DNA of 36,959 bases from Desulfobacterales bacterium (lineage in GTDB: Bacteria > Desulfobacterota > Desulfobacteria > Desulfobacterales > Desulfosalsimonadaceae): contig JAGYOX010000015.1 in NCBI GenBank assembly GCA_018399235.1, positions 1 through 36,959 of the forward strand, read 5' to 3'. Below are positions 25,857-34,132 of the stretch, in pieces (the stretch's first letter is position 1; every line of letters begins with the position of its first letter). The position numbers and the translations under genes were made by a program. The notes under the pieces are model-generated. The model was not told the DNA's origin, did no database searches, and saw nothing but the letters and a program-made list of their open reading frames with translations.

Positions 25857-26720
25857 TCAGAAGTTGGCGCCTTCCGCCAAAAAAATTATTGCGCTGACGC
25901 CGGCATCGGTGAGACTTTTTAGATCCTTTCGCGCTTTGTCCTCGCTGGGATAAGGGCCGATGCGCACCCGATGCACGGTTTGGCCGTTAACATCGGCTCT
26001 TCTGCAGTAGGCCGGATACCCTTTGGCCAGAAACCGGTCTCTTATCAGTGCTGCGCTCTCAGGGTCACTCATTGAGGCGATCTGAATGGCATACCCATCA
26101 GTCCCCGCATATCCATCAGTTTCCGCATATCCATCAGTTTTCGCATATCCGGGGGAAACCGTTTCGGCCGGTTCGGGACTTCGCTGTTCCGGCACGGAGG
26201 GTTTCTTAACCGGTGTGGGGGCAGGCTCCTCATCCGGCTTCGCCCCCTCTGTCTCAATTTCTGAAGATGTCGACTCTGATGCCTCTACAACCGGCTTCTC
26301 TTTATTCGGTTCAGGGTCATTCGTTTCCGCTTCCGCGTTGTTCTGCGCTTTAAAAACTTCAGGAGGAATGGGTGTTTTTTCATTATCTTTTTGGGCGTAT
26401 TTTGGGGACAGGGTATGCGGATCATGATCCTGGATTTCGGGCAGTTTATTTTTTTTCAAATTTCTGATCACATCGATTCGTTTTATTGGGGTCGTGAGTA
26501 TGCTATCTTTCAGGTTGGCCAGTTGTTCATCAAGACGCTTGATATCAAAGTGGATCGGCGCCTGATTGCGTCCCACCAATACCCCAAGGGTAAACATCAG
26601 GCCTAAGCCCAGAAAGGCGGCTAATATCCACCTGAGCATATTACTTCGGTCGACAGTGAAAATCGGCCGCCGGGCGGATTTTTTTGAGGCCGTTTTTTTT
26701 GAGGAACTTTTGGTAGCCAT
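25857..26720 (-). CDS. SPOR-domain inner-membrane protein
   Basis: This 287-residue bitopic protein has a short basic cytoplasmic N terminus (MATKSSSKKTASKKSARR), one membrane segment (about 30-50, WILAAFLGLGLMFTLGVLVG), a long acidic and proline-rich linker (about 90-190) and a C-terminal SPOR domain (about 209-285). SPOR domains bind peptidoglycan stripped of stem peptides, as at the division septum, so a role at the cell wall or septum is inferred. Just before SPOR the linker contains the hexapeptide repeats GYAKTD, GYAETD and GYAGTD (191-208), encoded by 18-bp DNA repeats. It sits 8 bp after argS and upstream of gatC, a common place for SPOR genes in such operons. Confidence 0.9.
   Translation of the reverse strand: MATKSSSKKTASKKSARRPIFTVDRSNMLRWILAAFLGLGLMFTLGVLVGRNQAPIHFDIKRLDEQLANLKDSILTTPIKRIDVIRNLKKNKLPEIQDHDPHTLSPKYAQKDNEKTPIPPEVFKAQNNAEAETNDPEPNKEKPVVEASESTSSEIETEGAKPDEEPAPTPVKKPSVPEQRSPEPAETVSPGYAKTDGYAETDGYAGTDGYAIQIASMSDPESAALIRDRFLAKGYPAYCRRADVNGQTVHRVRIGPYPSEDKARKDLKSLTDAGVSAIIFLAEGANF
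26089..26150 (-). repeat. 18-bp in-frame tandem repeat within the SPOR-protein gene
   Basis: Three full 18-bp units (26089-26106, 26107-26124 and 26125-26142, plus-strand forms of GCATATCCATCAGTTTCC with a few changes) and a partial fourth encode the hexapeptide GYAxTD. The units differ mainly at third codon positions and at one variable residue. The repeat keeps the frame, so copy-number change would shorten or lengthen only the linker. Confidence 0.9.
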
Positions 26721-26728
26721 TTGCCTTC

Positions 26729-28396
26729 CTACATGGCATCCGGTGCTGAAACACCCAACAGGTTGAGACCGTTTCGAATGATTTTTTGGACCGCCAGCAC
26801 CAGGTAAAGTCGTCCATCCGCCAGTTTCAGATCGTTTACCAAAACCCGATGTTTATTATAATATGCATGAAATGTGGCTGCAAGATCCATTAGATAAAAT
26901 GCGATCCGGTGCGGTTCCATCCATTGTGCGGCCGATTGAATCACTTCGGGATAACGGGCCATATGCTTGATCAGCGCGATTTCCTCCGGTTCGGAAAGCC
27001 GGCTTACCGACTCTGCATCTCCGGAGATGGTTTTGATGTTCTTTTCTTGCTTTGCCTTCTTAAAAATGCTCGATATCCGGGCATGGACATATTGAACGTA
27101 ATAGACCGGATTGTCATTGGTTTTTTGCTTGGCCACTTCAAGATCGAAATCCAACTGGCTTTCATAATGCCGGGTGAGGAAAATGAAGCGCACCGCATCC
27201 CGGCCGACCTCGTCAATAACTTCCCGAAGGGTCACGAACTGCCCGGCCCGGGTTGACATGGCCACCGGCGTCCCGGCCCGCAGCAGATTGACGAGCTGGG
27301 TTAAGATCACATGAAACCGGTCGTCGTTCTTTCCTGCTGCTTTAATAGCGGCCGATATCCGGGGGATATAGCCGTGATGGTCCGCCCCCCAGACATCGAT
27401 AATCTGATCAAAGCCCCGGTCGAATTTATCCCGGTGATAAGCGATATCCGAGGCAAAATAAGTGGTCAGGCCGTTCTGACGAACCACAACGCGGTCTTTT
27501 TCGTCGCCGAAAGCATGGGTTTTAAACCATAGGGCGCTTTCTTTCTCATAGATAAGCCCGTCTGCTTGAAACTGTTTAATGGCTGCATCCACCCTGCCCG
27601 AATCATATAGACTCTGCTCGCTGAACCAGTTGTCAAAATCGACGCCCAAAAGGGCCAGGTCGTCCTTTATGCCGTTCAGGATTTTTTCGCTGGCATATTT
27701 GGCGCAGTATGCGATGGCTTCGTCTTGGCCGGCGCCAAGCATCCATTCTTTTGACTGATCCATTAATATCCTGGCGATGTCATAAATGTAGTCCCCCTGG
27801 TAGCAGTCTTCCGGAAAGGTGATGTCTCGTCCGGCCAATTCCAGACATCTTAGATACACGGATCGTCCCAATGTCTGAATCTGCCTGCCGGAATCATTGA
27901 TGTAGTATTCGCGAAAGACCTTATAACCGCAGAACGAAAGGATTGTGGCTACTGTATCGCCGACAACCGCCCCCCGGCCGTGCCCCACGTGAAGCGGCCC
28001 GGTAGGGTTGGCGCTCACGAACTCCACTTGGATCTTTTGACCGTCGCCGATATTACAGGCGCCGTACTGGGTATCCTGCGCATGGACTTCGTGTAATACC
28101 GGATGCCAGGCCGAGGTGTTGAGGAAAAAGTTGATAAACCCAGGTCCGGCGATCTCGGTTTTGTCGATGATGCCGTCCGAATCCGCGAGATGGTTAACCA
28201 CCGCCTCGGCAATTTTTCTGGGCGCCATTTTCTGGGCGGCGGCATTTAGCATGGCAAAATTGGAGGCCAAGTCACCGTGGGCGCCAGCCTTGGGTTCTTC
28301 TATTTCTACCGGTGTGAAATCGTCCGAATTGATCGCACCGGCTTTATATGCCGCCTTTGCAGCGGTTTTTATCATATTTTTGAGTTTTGTCTTCAT
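26729..28396 (-). CDS. argS: Arginyl-tRNA synthetase
   Basis: This class I synthetase attaches arginine to tRNA(Arg). The 555 residues match bacterial ArgRS. It shows the N-terminal additional domain, the HIGH-type motif HVGH (136-139, in [15 protein letters not shown]), the phrase [12 protein letters not shown], the degenerate KMSK equivalent in [15 protein letters not shown] and the C-terminal DALR anticodon-binding domain ending [14 protein letters not shown]. Loss of the lysine in KMSK is common in this family and not a defect. A ribosome site AAGAAGG lies before the ATG. It heads the minus-strand operon that runs through the SPOR, gatC, gatA and mutL genes. Confidence 0.97.
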   Translation of the reverse strand: MKTKLKNMIKTAAKAAYKAGAINSDDFTPVEIEEPKAGAHGDLASNFAMLNAAAQKMAPRKIAEAVVNHLADSDGIIDKTEIAGPGFINFFLNTSAWHPVLHEVHAQDTQYGACNIGDGQKIQVEFVSANPTGPLHVGHGRGAVVGDTVATILSFCGYKVFREYYINDSGRQIQTLGRSVYLRCLELAGRDITFPEDCYQGDYIYDIARILMDQSKEWMLGAGQDEAIAYCAKYASEKILNGIKDDLALLGVDFDNWFSEQSLYDSGRVDAAIKQFQADGLIYEKESALWFKTHAFGDEKDRVVVRQNGLTTYFASDIAYHRDKFDRGFDQIIDVWGADHHGYIPRISAAIKAAGKNDDRFHVILTQLVNLLRAGTPVAMSTRAGQFVTLREVIDEVGRDAVRFIFLTRHYESQLDFDLEVAKQKTNDNPVYYVQYVHARISSIFKKAKQEKNIKTISGDAESVSRLSEPEEIALIKHMARYPEVIQSAAQWMEPHRIAFYLMDLAATFHAYYNKHRVLVNDLKLADGRLYLVLAVQKIIRNGLNLLGVSAPDAM

Positions 28397-28431
28397 TTAT
28401 GCCTTCTTACTTTGTCATCAAATTGGTTGTT

Positions 28432-28459
28432 CATAAAGTATTTTTCCGGATTAAGTCAA
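28432..28459 (-). promoter_or_regulatory. Candidate promoter for argS operon
   Basis: On the minus strand TTGACT (28454-28459), a 16-bp spacer and TTTATG (28432-28437) are seen about 35 bp before the argS ATG. The -35 is good and the -10 weak. It has been identified by eye only. Confidence 0.35.
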
Positions 28460-28545
28460 GAAGGCTTTAAAACATCATCAAGCTTGCCGGTATACTGGTA
28501 TATAGAGGGATAGGTTCGAGTCAGAGCTTTTAAGCTCCATGGTTT

Positions 28546-29127
28546 CTATTGGAGATTTTTATACTGTGAGTAATACCCCATCACCCGGTTTACGTATTTT
28601 TGGGTTTCAGGGTATGGCGGGATTCCGTTGTAGCGCTCAACCGCGGCCGGGCCGGCGTTATAAGCCGCCAGAGACAGTCTTATATCGTCATCAAAGCGAT
28701 TCAATAGCGACTTCAGATAACGGGTGCCGGCCATGATATTCGCCCGGGGGTCATAGGGATCGCGAAGGCACAATGCGTTATGATTCTCCGGCATGATCTG
28801 CATGAGGCCGATGGCGCCGGCATTTGATACGGCATTGGGGTTAAAGCTTGATTCCACCTGTACAATGGCTTTAATAAGTGCGAATTCAAGCCCGTAAAGG
28901 CCCGCCGCATCCCTTATGTAATTGTCGAATATATTGGGGGCTTGATAATAAGCGATGCTGTCTTCGATTTCCGGGCCGGCGTATTGATACCGCGAGGAGG
29001 TGGGCGCGTTGCTGAAATGAAGCACTCCGTTTTCATCCACATAAGTGTAAATCTCCGCCCATGCGGGAATGCTCAAGACAGCAATAATGATGAGTCCTAT
29101 CGTTAGCCTTAGATTTATATTTCGCAT
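28546..29127 (-). CDS. Periplasmic lytic transglycosylase (DUF4124 plus SLT domain)
   Basis: This 193-residue enzyme should cleave peptidoglycan glycan strands in the periplasm, leaving anhydromuramic ends. A signal peptide is clear (about 1-24, cleavage after AWA). Next is a DUF4124-like strand-rich segment (IYTYVDENGVLHFSNAPTS, 26-44), then an SLT domain with catalytic E92 in IVQVESSFNPNAVS, the GAIGLMQIMP stretch and the AAYNAGPAAV and PYPETQKYVNRV signatures. This is short for the family, but the SLT domain is complete. It is separated from argS by 149 bp and from the EpmA-like gene by 133 bp; no tight operon is evident. Confidence 0.92.
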   Translation of the reverse strand: MRNINLRLTIGLIIIAVLSIPAWAEIYTYVDENGVLHFSNAPTSSRYQYAGPEIEDSIAYYQAPNIFDNYIRDAAGLYGLEFALIKAIVQVESSFNPNAVSNAGAIGLMQIMPENHNALCLRDPYDPRANIMAGTRYLKSLLNRFDDDIRLSLAAYNAGPAAVERYNGIPPYPETQKYVNRVMGYYSQYKNLQ

Positions 29128-29260
29128 TTAGTGCCGGCCATCCGTGGCTGTGGGTGTATGCAATAACCGTCTATTTTGATATTTAACAACCTATTTATCT
29201 ATAAATGGTATAAATTTCAAGATATTTTTACCCCATCATCAAACCCAAACCGGATTTAGG

Positions 29261-30181
29261 TCAAAGGACCTCCGGGGTAAACGCCACCACTTCATCAATG
29301 GTCGGCGAATCAGTGAAAATCATCACCAAACGGTCAATTCCCAGTGCGCATCCGGCGGCCTGGGGCATGGCACGCAATGCTTCCAGAAAGCGTTTGGGGA
29401 GCGGGTATACCGGGAGGCCGGTCTGCCTCCGGTATTCAAGCTCCTTTTCAAACAGGCGTTGCTGAACATTTCGATCCGTCTGCTCGGTGAAGCCATTGCA
29501 GATTTCAAGGCCTGCGATATAGAGCTCAAAACGTTGGGCGATTTTCGGGGATTCGGGCTTGGGCGCGGCCAGAGGGGATTTTTTTGCCGGGTAATCATAG
29601 AGAAAAACCGGTTTTTGAAGCCCCAGCCGGGGCTCAATCTCAAGTCCCATAATTTCGTCAAACGTGTCTTTCCGAATCGCTGTTTCCATGTCCGTCGATC
29701 CATTGCGGGCAAACGCCTTAGAAACGCTTAATCGCTGCCAGGGGGGGCTTAAATCGATACGGCTGTTATTAAAACCTATTTGCGTTGGGATCTGAAGCTG
29801 ACGGCGGATTTGTTCAACCAGGGTTTCGCAAGTATCCATAAGGTCTATATAGGTTTGCTTGGCAACATACCATTCCAGCATGGAAAACTCGGGTAAATGG
29901 CGGTTTCCGCGTTCTGATTGGCGGAAGCATTTGCATATCTGGAATAATCTTTCAAATCCGGCTGCCAAAAGCTGTTTCATGCATATCTCGGGGGATGTCT
30001 GAAGATAGCCGCAGTCCGCTTTTGGGGCGTAAATATATGGCTCCGGTAATGGGGCGGGAATGCATAGCGGGGTCTCGACCTCCATGTATCGGTTGTCAAT
30101 AAAAAAATTGCGAATGGCAGTTAACATCCGGGAACGGAAAGGAAGGGTTTCATGCAGGCGCTGTTGCCGCTCAAAGATCAT
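29261..30181 (-). CDS. epmA: Elongation factor P (lysine) lysyl ligase, EpmA-like
   Basis: EpmA (also called GenX, YjeA or PoxA) is a truncated class II LysRS that attaches beta-lysine to a lysine of elongation factor P. This 306-residue protein lacks the anticodon-binding domain of true LysRS and has the class II catalytic motifs FRQSERGNRHLPEFSMLEW (motif 2 region) and GCALGIDRLVMIF (motif 3). EF-P itself and the aminomutase EpmB are not in this window, so the substrate pathway cannot be confirmed here. No strong ribosome site is seen at the ATG. It lies 56 bp downstream of the deacetylase-family gene. Confidence 0.88.
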   Translation of the reverse strand: MIFERQQRLHETLPFRSRMLTAIRNFFIDNRYMEVETPLCIPAPLPEPYIYAPKADCGYLQTSPEICMKQLLAAGFERLFQICKCFRQSERGNRHLPEFSMLEWYVAKQTYIDLMDTCETLVEQIRRQLQIPTQIGFNNSRIDLSPPWQRLSVSKAFARNGSTDMETAIRKDTFDEIMGLEIEPRLGLQKPVFLYDYPAKKSPLAAPKPESPKIAQRFELYIAGLEICNGFTEQTDRNVQQRLFEKELEYRRQTGLPVYPLPKRFLEALRAMPQAAGCALGIDRLVMIFTDSPTIDEVVAFTPEVL

Positions 30182-30237
30182 TCCGAAGCTCTTCGGCCGT
30201 TGTCATGTTCGAAATGCCGGCGGACAGTCCGGCGGAT

Positions 30238-31554
30238 TCATTTGTTTTTTACCTGGTAGGTATCATCGATTCTGTCCTGAAGGCAAATCATATCGTAATC
30301 CGCCGGTTTTGACTCTTCAAACCACTGGTGGCCCAACTCCCGGCAGTTATTACAGGCTTTGCGTGGAATATGTATCGCCAGTATATGCGCTCCCCGGTCC
30401 GAGGTGGAATCAATTTTTATCGCGCCGCTACAGTCTGGGCAGAGCCTGAGGGCTTCATGCTGGGTTTCATGTATTCCATCGGTATCATAAAAAATATTTC
30501 TTCGACGCTCGGCAAATTTTTGGCTGCCGCGCATTCGCTGGCCGATGGTTTCCCGGTTCGCCCAGTTGGTTTTGACGGTTTCGCATGTTCGTTTAATGGT
30601 TTCAGTGACGCTCTCCGTTTGTTTTAACTTTTCCGGGTCATATCCCGGTTCGATGACATGGCTGTAGTCCATTCCGGCAAGCGCCAGGATAATGCCGATA
30701 TTGACGTAGGGAAGGGCCCCCTCAATGGAGTAACCGCCCTCCAGAACCACGATGTCCGGCTTCAAAATCCGGGTTAACTCCGCATATCCTTTTGCGGTGA
30801 ACATCATATTGGTCAAGGGGTCTGAGTAGTGATTATCCTGACCGGCTGAATTGATGACCAGTTCGGGCTTGAATTCGTCAAGAACCGGCATTACCACTTC
30901 GTTTAATGCATACAGGAAGCCGGTTTCACCCGTGTAGGGGGGCAGGGGGATGTTCAGCGTGGTGCCGGCGGCATTGGGACCACCAAGTTCATTGGTAAAG
31001 CCGGAGCCCGGATACATGGTCCGGCCGTCCTGGTGCATGGAAATGTAGAGGGTGTCCGGATCATGCCAGTAAATATCCTGGGATCCGTCCCCATGGTGGC
31101 AGTCGGTATCCACAATCGCCACCCGGTCGACACCGTAGGCATGGCGAAGGTGTTCGAGCATAATGGCTTCGTTGTTGACGTTGCAGAATCCTCGTCCCCC
31201 GTGGACCACTCGCATGGAATGATGCCCGGGCGGGCGGACCAAAGCAAAGCCGTTATCCACCGTTTTTTCGATTACTGCGTTGGCAATGGTTTTTGCGCCA
31301 CCGGCACTGATGAAGTGGGATTCGGTCATTACCCGCCATTCATCCGGGTAGGAGAAGTGGACCCGTTGAACATCCTTGATGTCCACGACTTCGGACTTGA
31401 ATTCCTGAATTCCTTCAATATCAAACAGCCCCTCTTCCAGAACCTGGTCTTGGGTATACAAAAGCCGTTCCTCGCGTTCCGGATGGGTGGCGCTGATGGC
31501 CCAGTCAAAGGCGGGGAAAAAGACCAGACCGGTTTTATTTAAAGCTTTTAGCAT
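30238..31554 (-). CDS. Histone-deacetylase-family amidohydrolase with C-terminal zinc ribbon
   Basis: This belongs to the arginase/deacetylase fold that in bacteria removes acetyl groups from lysines, polyamines or other amides. I start at the ATG at 31554 (GGAG site just upstream), giving 438 residues; an earlier in-frame ATG at 31611 would overlap the upstream gene. Catalytic HH at 111-112 (RPPGHHSM), zinc ligands D151 and H153 (DTDCHHGDG), D240 (SAGQDNHYSDP) and Y275 (EGGYS) are all present, so it should be active. A C-terminal extension holds two CxxC pairs (C372/C375 and C401/C404), a likely zinc ribbon, then a charged tail. It follows the hydantoinase-like ATPase by about 38 bp. The substrate is unknown, and protein, polyamine or small-molecule targets are all open. 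Confidence 0.88.
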   Translation of the reverse strand: MLKALNKTGLVFFPAFDWAISATHPEREERLLYTQDQVLEEGLFDIEGIQEFKSEVVDIKDVQRVHFSYPDEWRVMTESHFISAGGAKTIANAVIEKTVDNGFALVRPPGHHSMRVVHGGRGFCNVNNEAIMLEHLRHAYGVDRVAIVDTDCHHGDGSQDIYWHDPDTLYISMHQDGRTMYPGSGFTNELGGPNAAGTTLNIPLPPYTGETGFLYALNEVVMPVLDEFKPELVINSAGQDNHYSDPLTNMMFTAKGYAELTRILKPDIVVLEGGYSIEGALPYVNIGIILALAGMDYSHVIEPGYDPEKLKQTESVTETIKRTCETVKTNWANRETIGQRMRGSQKFAERRRNIFYDTDGIHETQHEALRLCPDCSGAIKIDSTSDRGAHILAIHIPRKACNNCRELGHQWFEESKPADYDMICLQDRIDDTYQVKNK

Positions 31555-31592
31555 GGCTGGCTCCGATTTTTCCGTGTCGGCTGTTCGCCGTA

Positions 31593-33296
31593 TTATTCTG
31601 ATTGGATGCACCCATCTGTGATCTTTTTGGAGATGGTTTTAAATTCATGGATCAAGCCCGGCTTGATTTGTTGTTTGACCCGGATATTTTTCCCCATCAA
31701 TCTGAAGCCGCGGACTATATTGAATTCAAGGTCCTCCAAGAGTTCGGTTTCAATATCCTTGGCGTTTGCACCAAGCCTTATGGCTTTTTGATTCAATAGA
31801 TCAGATGCCATTCGGTGGGCATCCTGGCGCGTAAAATTTAAATCCACTGTCTCCGAAAAGGCTTCCTCCGGAGCCGTGGCAAGCCCCTTCTGTGTGTCCA
31901 CAAACAGGGTGATTTCACAAGTGGTCCGCGACAGGGCGGTGCCGATGGCATTGGCCACCTGGCACTCAGGAACCGTATCCACCGTCGTATAGCCGCTGAT
32001 ATTTTTGAAATGCTCGGCAAAATAGGCGGCCGGGCCGCCGAGAACCAGGATGTGGTCGGGATTGACCTTATAGCCGGTGAGGACCTCCTTGACGGTGTAA
32101 ACCGGCTTGCTGTTGATGTTTTTAATCATCTGTCGGGCACCGGCAAGGATTTCCCGGCAGGTTTCGTCAAAAATTTCATAGGCGGCTTCTTCCACGGAAA
32201 TTCCGAGTTGACCGGCGATCGTCTTAATTCCTTGGATGGCCCGGTCGCGGTCGCCGCCCTCGGACCTTTCCAGAACGAAAAGGGCATCCGTCGGGGTAGG
32301 CTCAGTGCCGCCGTATCCCATTGCCGGCCCGGTACGATCAGGCCCGATTTTCAGCTCGCCGTTTTCCACCCGTACCCGGCTGTCACCGCCGATGCCTATG
32401 GAATGGGTTTTTAAAGCCCGGATCAGCGTTTTATAGCCGTTAATATCAACCCCATAGGGGGCAAGCAGCGGCACCCCCTTTATTAAAACCGCCATGTCCG
32501 TTGAGGTCCCGCCGATATCAAGCACCAGGGTTTCTGTGTAATCCGGGGCGAAGGCAACGGAGCCCATGACGCTTGCCGCGGGGCCGGAGAGAATAGACTG
32601 GCCAGGGAAATCAATGGAGGTGTCAAGGCCCATGGTGCCCCCGTCCGCTTTTAAAATATGGATCGGCACGGTGATCCCCATTTGTTTTAACGATTTTTTG
32701 ACGGCCTCAAAGAAGTTGCGGTGTACGGGGTATACCGAAGCGTTCAGGAATGTGGTGTTGATCCGTCTCGGGAATCCGAAGTTTCCGGATATTTGATGCC
32801 CCAAAAATACCTTATCGAACCGGTCGCCAACGATTTCGGCGATTTGGCGCTCATGCGCGGGGTTTCTGGCGGAAAATTTCCCCACCACACCCACGTTCCT
32901 GATACCGGCCCTTTCAAGCTGGTCTGCCGCGGCTTTAACTTTTTCAGGGTCGATTTTTTCAATCTCCCGGCCGCTGTGGTCGATTCCGCCGGGTACGATG
33001 ATATAATGCGCGCTCGTGCGAAATGCTTCCGGATGAATGCCGGGGCCGCTAGTGACGATCATCCCGGCCGGGGAGAGTTTGCCTTGGACAATCGCATTGG
33101 TAGTCAAAGTCGTACTGAGCACTGTGTGTGAGATTTGGTTGGCGGGGATGTTTTCGGTGATTTTTTCAAGCCCGGTGAGAACCGTATTGAAAAGTGCAGA
33201 AGTATCAGTGGGGACCTTGACTTGCTTTTCGAGGCCGTTTTCCCCAACAAGGACGACATCCGTATGGGTGCCGCCGACATCCAGTCCAATAATCAT
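31593..33296 (-). CDS. Hydantoinase/oxoprolinase family protein (HyuA-like ATPase)
   Basis: This 567-residue cytoplasmic protein has the actin/hexokinase-type ATPase fold of the HyuA family, which includes N-methylhydantoinase A, 5-oxoprolinase and acetophenone or acetone carboxylase subunits. The phosphate-binding motifs are clear: DVGGTHTD (6-13), DIGGTSTD (260-267) and a C-terminal LVLGGPAAYF. The middle HFVSGPAASV-like stretch is seen as ILSGPAASVMG. It is shorter than typical HyuA (about 690), and no HyuB partner is adjacent. A good AAAGGAAA site lies before the ATG. Its nearest neighbour downstream is the HDAC-family amidohydrolase; an amide-cleaving pair is conceivable. The reaction is not predictable. 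Confidence 0.88.
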   Translation of the reverse strand: MIIGLDVGGTHTDVVLVGENGLEKQVKVPTDTSALFNTVLTGLEKITENIPANQISHTVLSTTLTTNAIVQGKLSPAGMIVTSGPGIHPEAFRTSAHYIIVPGGIDHSGREIEKIDPEKVKAAADQLERAGIRNVGVVGKFSARNPAHERQIAEIVGDRFDKVFLGHQISGNFGFPRRINTTFLNASVYPVHRNFFEAVKKSLKQMGITVPIHILKADGGTMGLDTSIDFPGQSILSGPAASVMGSVAFAPDYTETLVLDIGGTSTDMAVLIKGVPLLAPYGVDINGYKTLIRALKTHSIGIGGDSRVRVENGELKIGPDRTGPAMGYGGTEPTPTDALFVLERSEGGDRDRAIQGIKTIAGQLGISVEEAAYEIFDETCREILAGARQMIKNINSKPVYTVKEVLTGYKVNPDHILVLGGPAAYFAEHFKNISGYTTVDTVPECQVANAIGTALSRTTCEITLFVDTQKGLATAPEEAFSETVDLNFTRQDAHRMASDLLNQKAIRLGANAKDIETELLEDLEFNIVRGFRLMGKNIRVKQQIKPGLIHEFKTISKKITDGCIQSE

Positions 33297-33616
33297 GGGG
33301 TTTCCTTTTACGCTTATCTTTGATGGCGTCGGCGATTATATATGTAGATATATCTTCGCTTTTATTTTCTCATTAACCAAAATGCGCGGGAATGTCAATA
33401 TTATCAAGAGTCCATTGGTTTTATTTGATTTTTGATATGCTGTAGAAATGCTATGTGCTGGAATATCGTAAGTTTCGGGTGGTTTTTGGAATTTTTACGA
33501 AGCCATCAAATTTGGAATGGTTGGAGGAAAAGTATTCCTCGGGTTGGGAAAACGTGTTAGGATTATGCCACTTTTTGATTTACTAGGAGAGAAAAAGCGA
33601 TTGTCGGTGACCGAAG
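33297..33616. other. Non-coding divergent spacer upstream of the hydantoinase-family gene and the deaminase
   Basis: About 320 bp hold no convincing gene. For the minus-strand gene a TATAAT (33335-33340) lies 39 bp upstream of the ATG and a perfect TTGACA (33394-33399) is nearby, but they are not spaced as one promoter. On the plus strand there is a small inverted pair GAGGAA/TTCCTC (33524-33540) and a purine-rich AGGAGAG (33582-33588), which is not positioned for the deaminase ATG. I see no tRNA-like or riboswitch-like structure. Confidence 0.6.
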
Positions 33617-34129
33617 ATGATTGAGACGATTGACGCCGGTTTTATGGAAAAAGCGCTTGACCAGGCTAGGGCAGCTTTGGGTGCAGGGGAGTTTCCCGTG
33701 GGATGCGTCATAGCGGATGAGGTCCGTGTGATTGCAACGGGTGCAAAAGCGGGAAGCTCCGGTGCGATTCCCAATGAACTTGACCATGCTGAAATCAATG
33801 CCTTGAGAAGGCTTCAGGAGGTGGGTTATGAAGGGGATATGAACCGTTTGACGATTTATTCAACCATGGAACCCTGCCTCATGTGCTTTGGCGCCATTAT
33901 TTTGAATAATATCCCCCGCCTCGTATTTGCATATGAAGATGTGATGGGTGGGGGCACCGCCTGCCGGTTGGAAAGCCTCCCACCGTTATACTCGAATTCG
34001 AATATTACAGTTGTCGCCGATGTAATGCGGCAGGAAAGCCTCGCCCTGTTTCAATCTTTTTTTTCCGATTCCAGACAGGCATACTGGAAGAATAGCCTGC
34101 TGGCCCAGTATACACTGTCGCAGGAATAA
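33617..34129 (+). CDS. Zinc-dependent nucleoside/tRNA-adenosine deaminase family protein
   Basis: This 170-residue member of the CDA/deaminase fold carries the zinc-binding set: H57-A58-E59 (LDHAEINAL, with E59 the proton shuttle) and C87/C90 (PCLMC). It resembles tRNA-specific adenosine deaminase (TadA) and guanine deaminases. TadA would convert A34 of tRNA(Arg) to inosine in the cytoplasm. The residue next to the histidine and the C-terminal tail differ enough that another substrate is possible, so I leave the symbol empty. I start at the ATG at 33617; the ribosome site is weak. glnE follows 3 bp after the stop and is probably cotranscribed. Confidence 0.82.
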   Translation: MIETIDAGFMEKALDQARAALGAGEFPVGCVIADEVRVIATGAKAGSSGAIPNELDHAEINALRRLQEVGYEGDMNRLTIYSTMEPCLMCFGAIILNNIPRLVFAYEDVMGGGTACRLESLPPLYSNSNITVVADVMRQESLALFQSFFSDSRQAYWKNSLLAQYTLSQE

Positions 34130-34132
34130 AAA

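Noticed and set aside
26729-28396. Missing lysine in the KMSK motif of ArgRS
   Set aside because: Degenerate KMSK is a known and common property of arginyl-tRNA synthetases, so it is not evidence of a defect.
28524-28537. GAGCTTTTAAGCTC mini-palindrome after the lytic transglycosylase gene
   Set aside because: The stem is five or six pairs with no T tract on the minus strand, so it is unlikely to terminate transcription.
30171-30206. Eleven-codon upstream frame (ATG at about 30206) overlapping the epmA start
   Set aside because: It has no ribosome site and nothing beyond position to support it.
32010-32414. 134-codon plus-strand frame within the hydantoinase-family gene
   Set aside because: It is antisense to a well-supported gene with clear ATPase motifs and has no features of its own.
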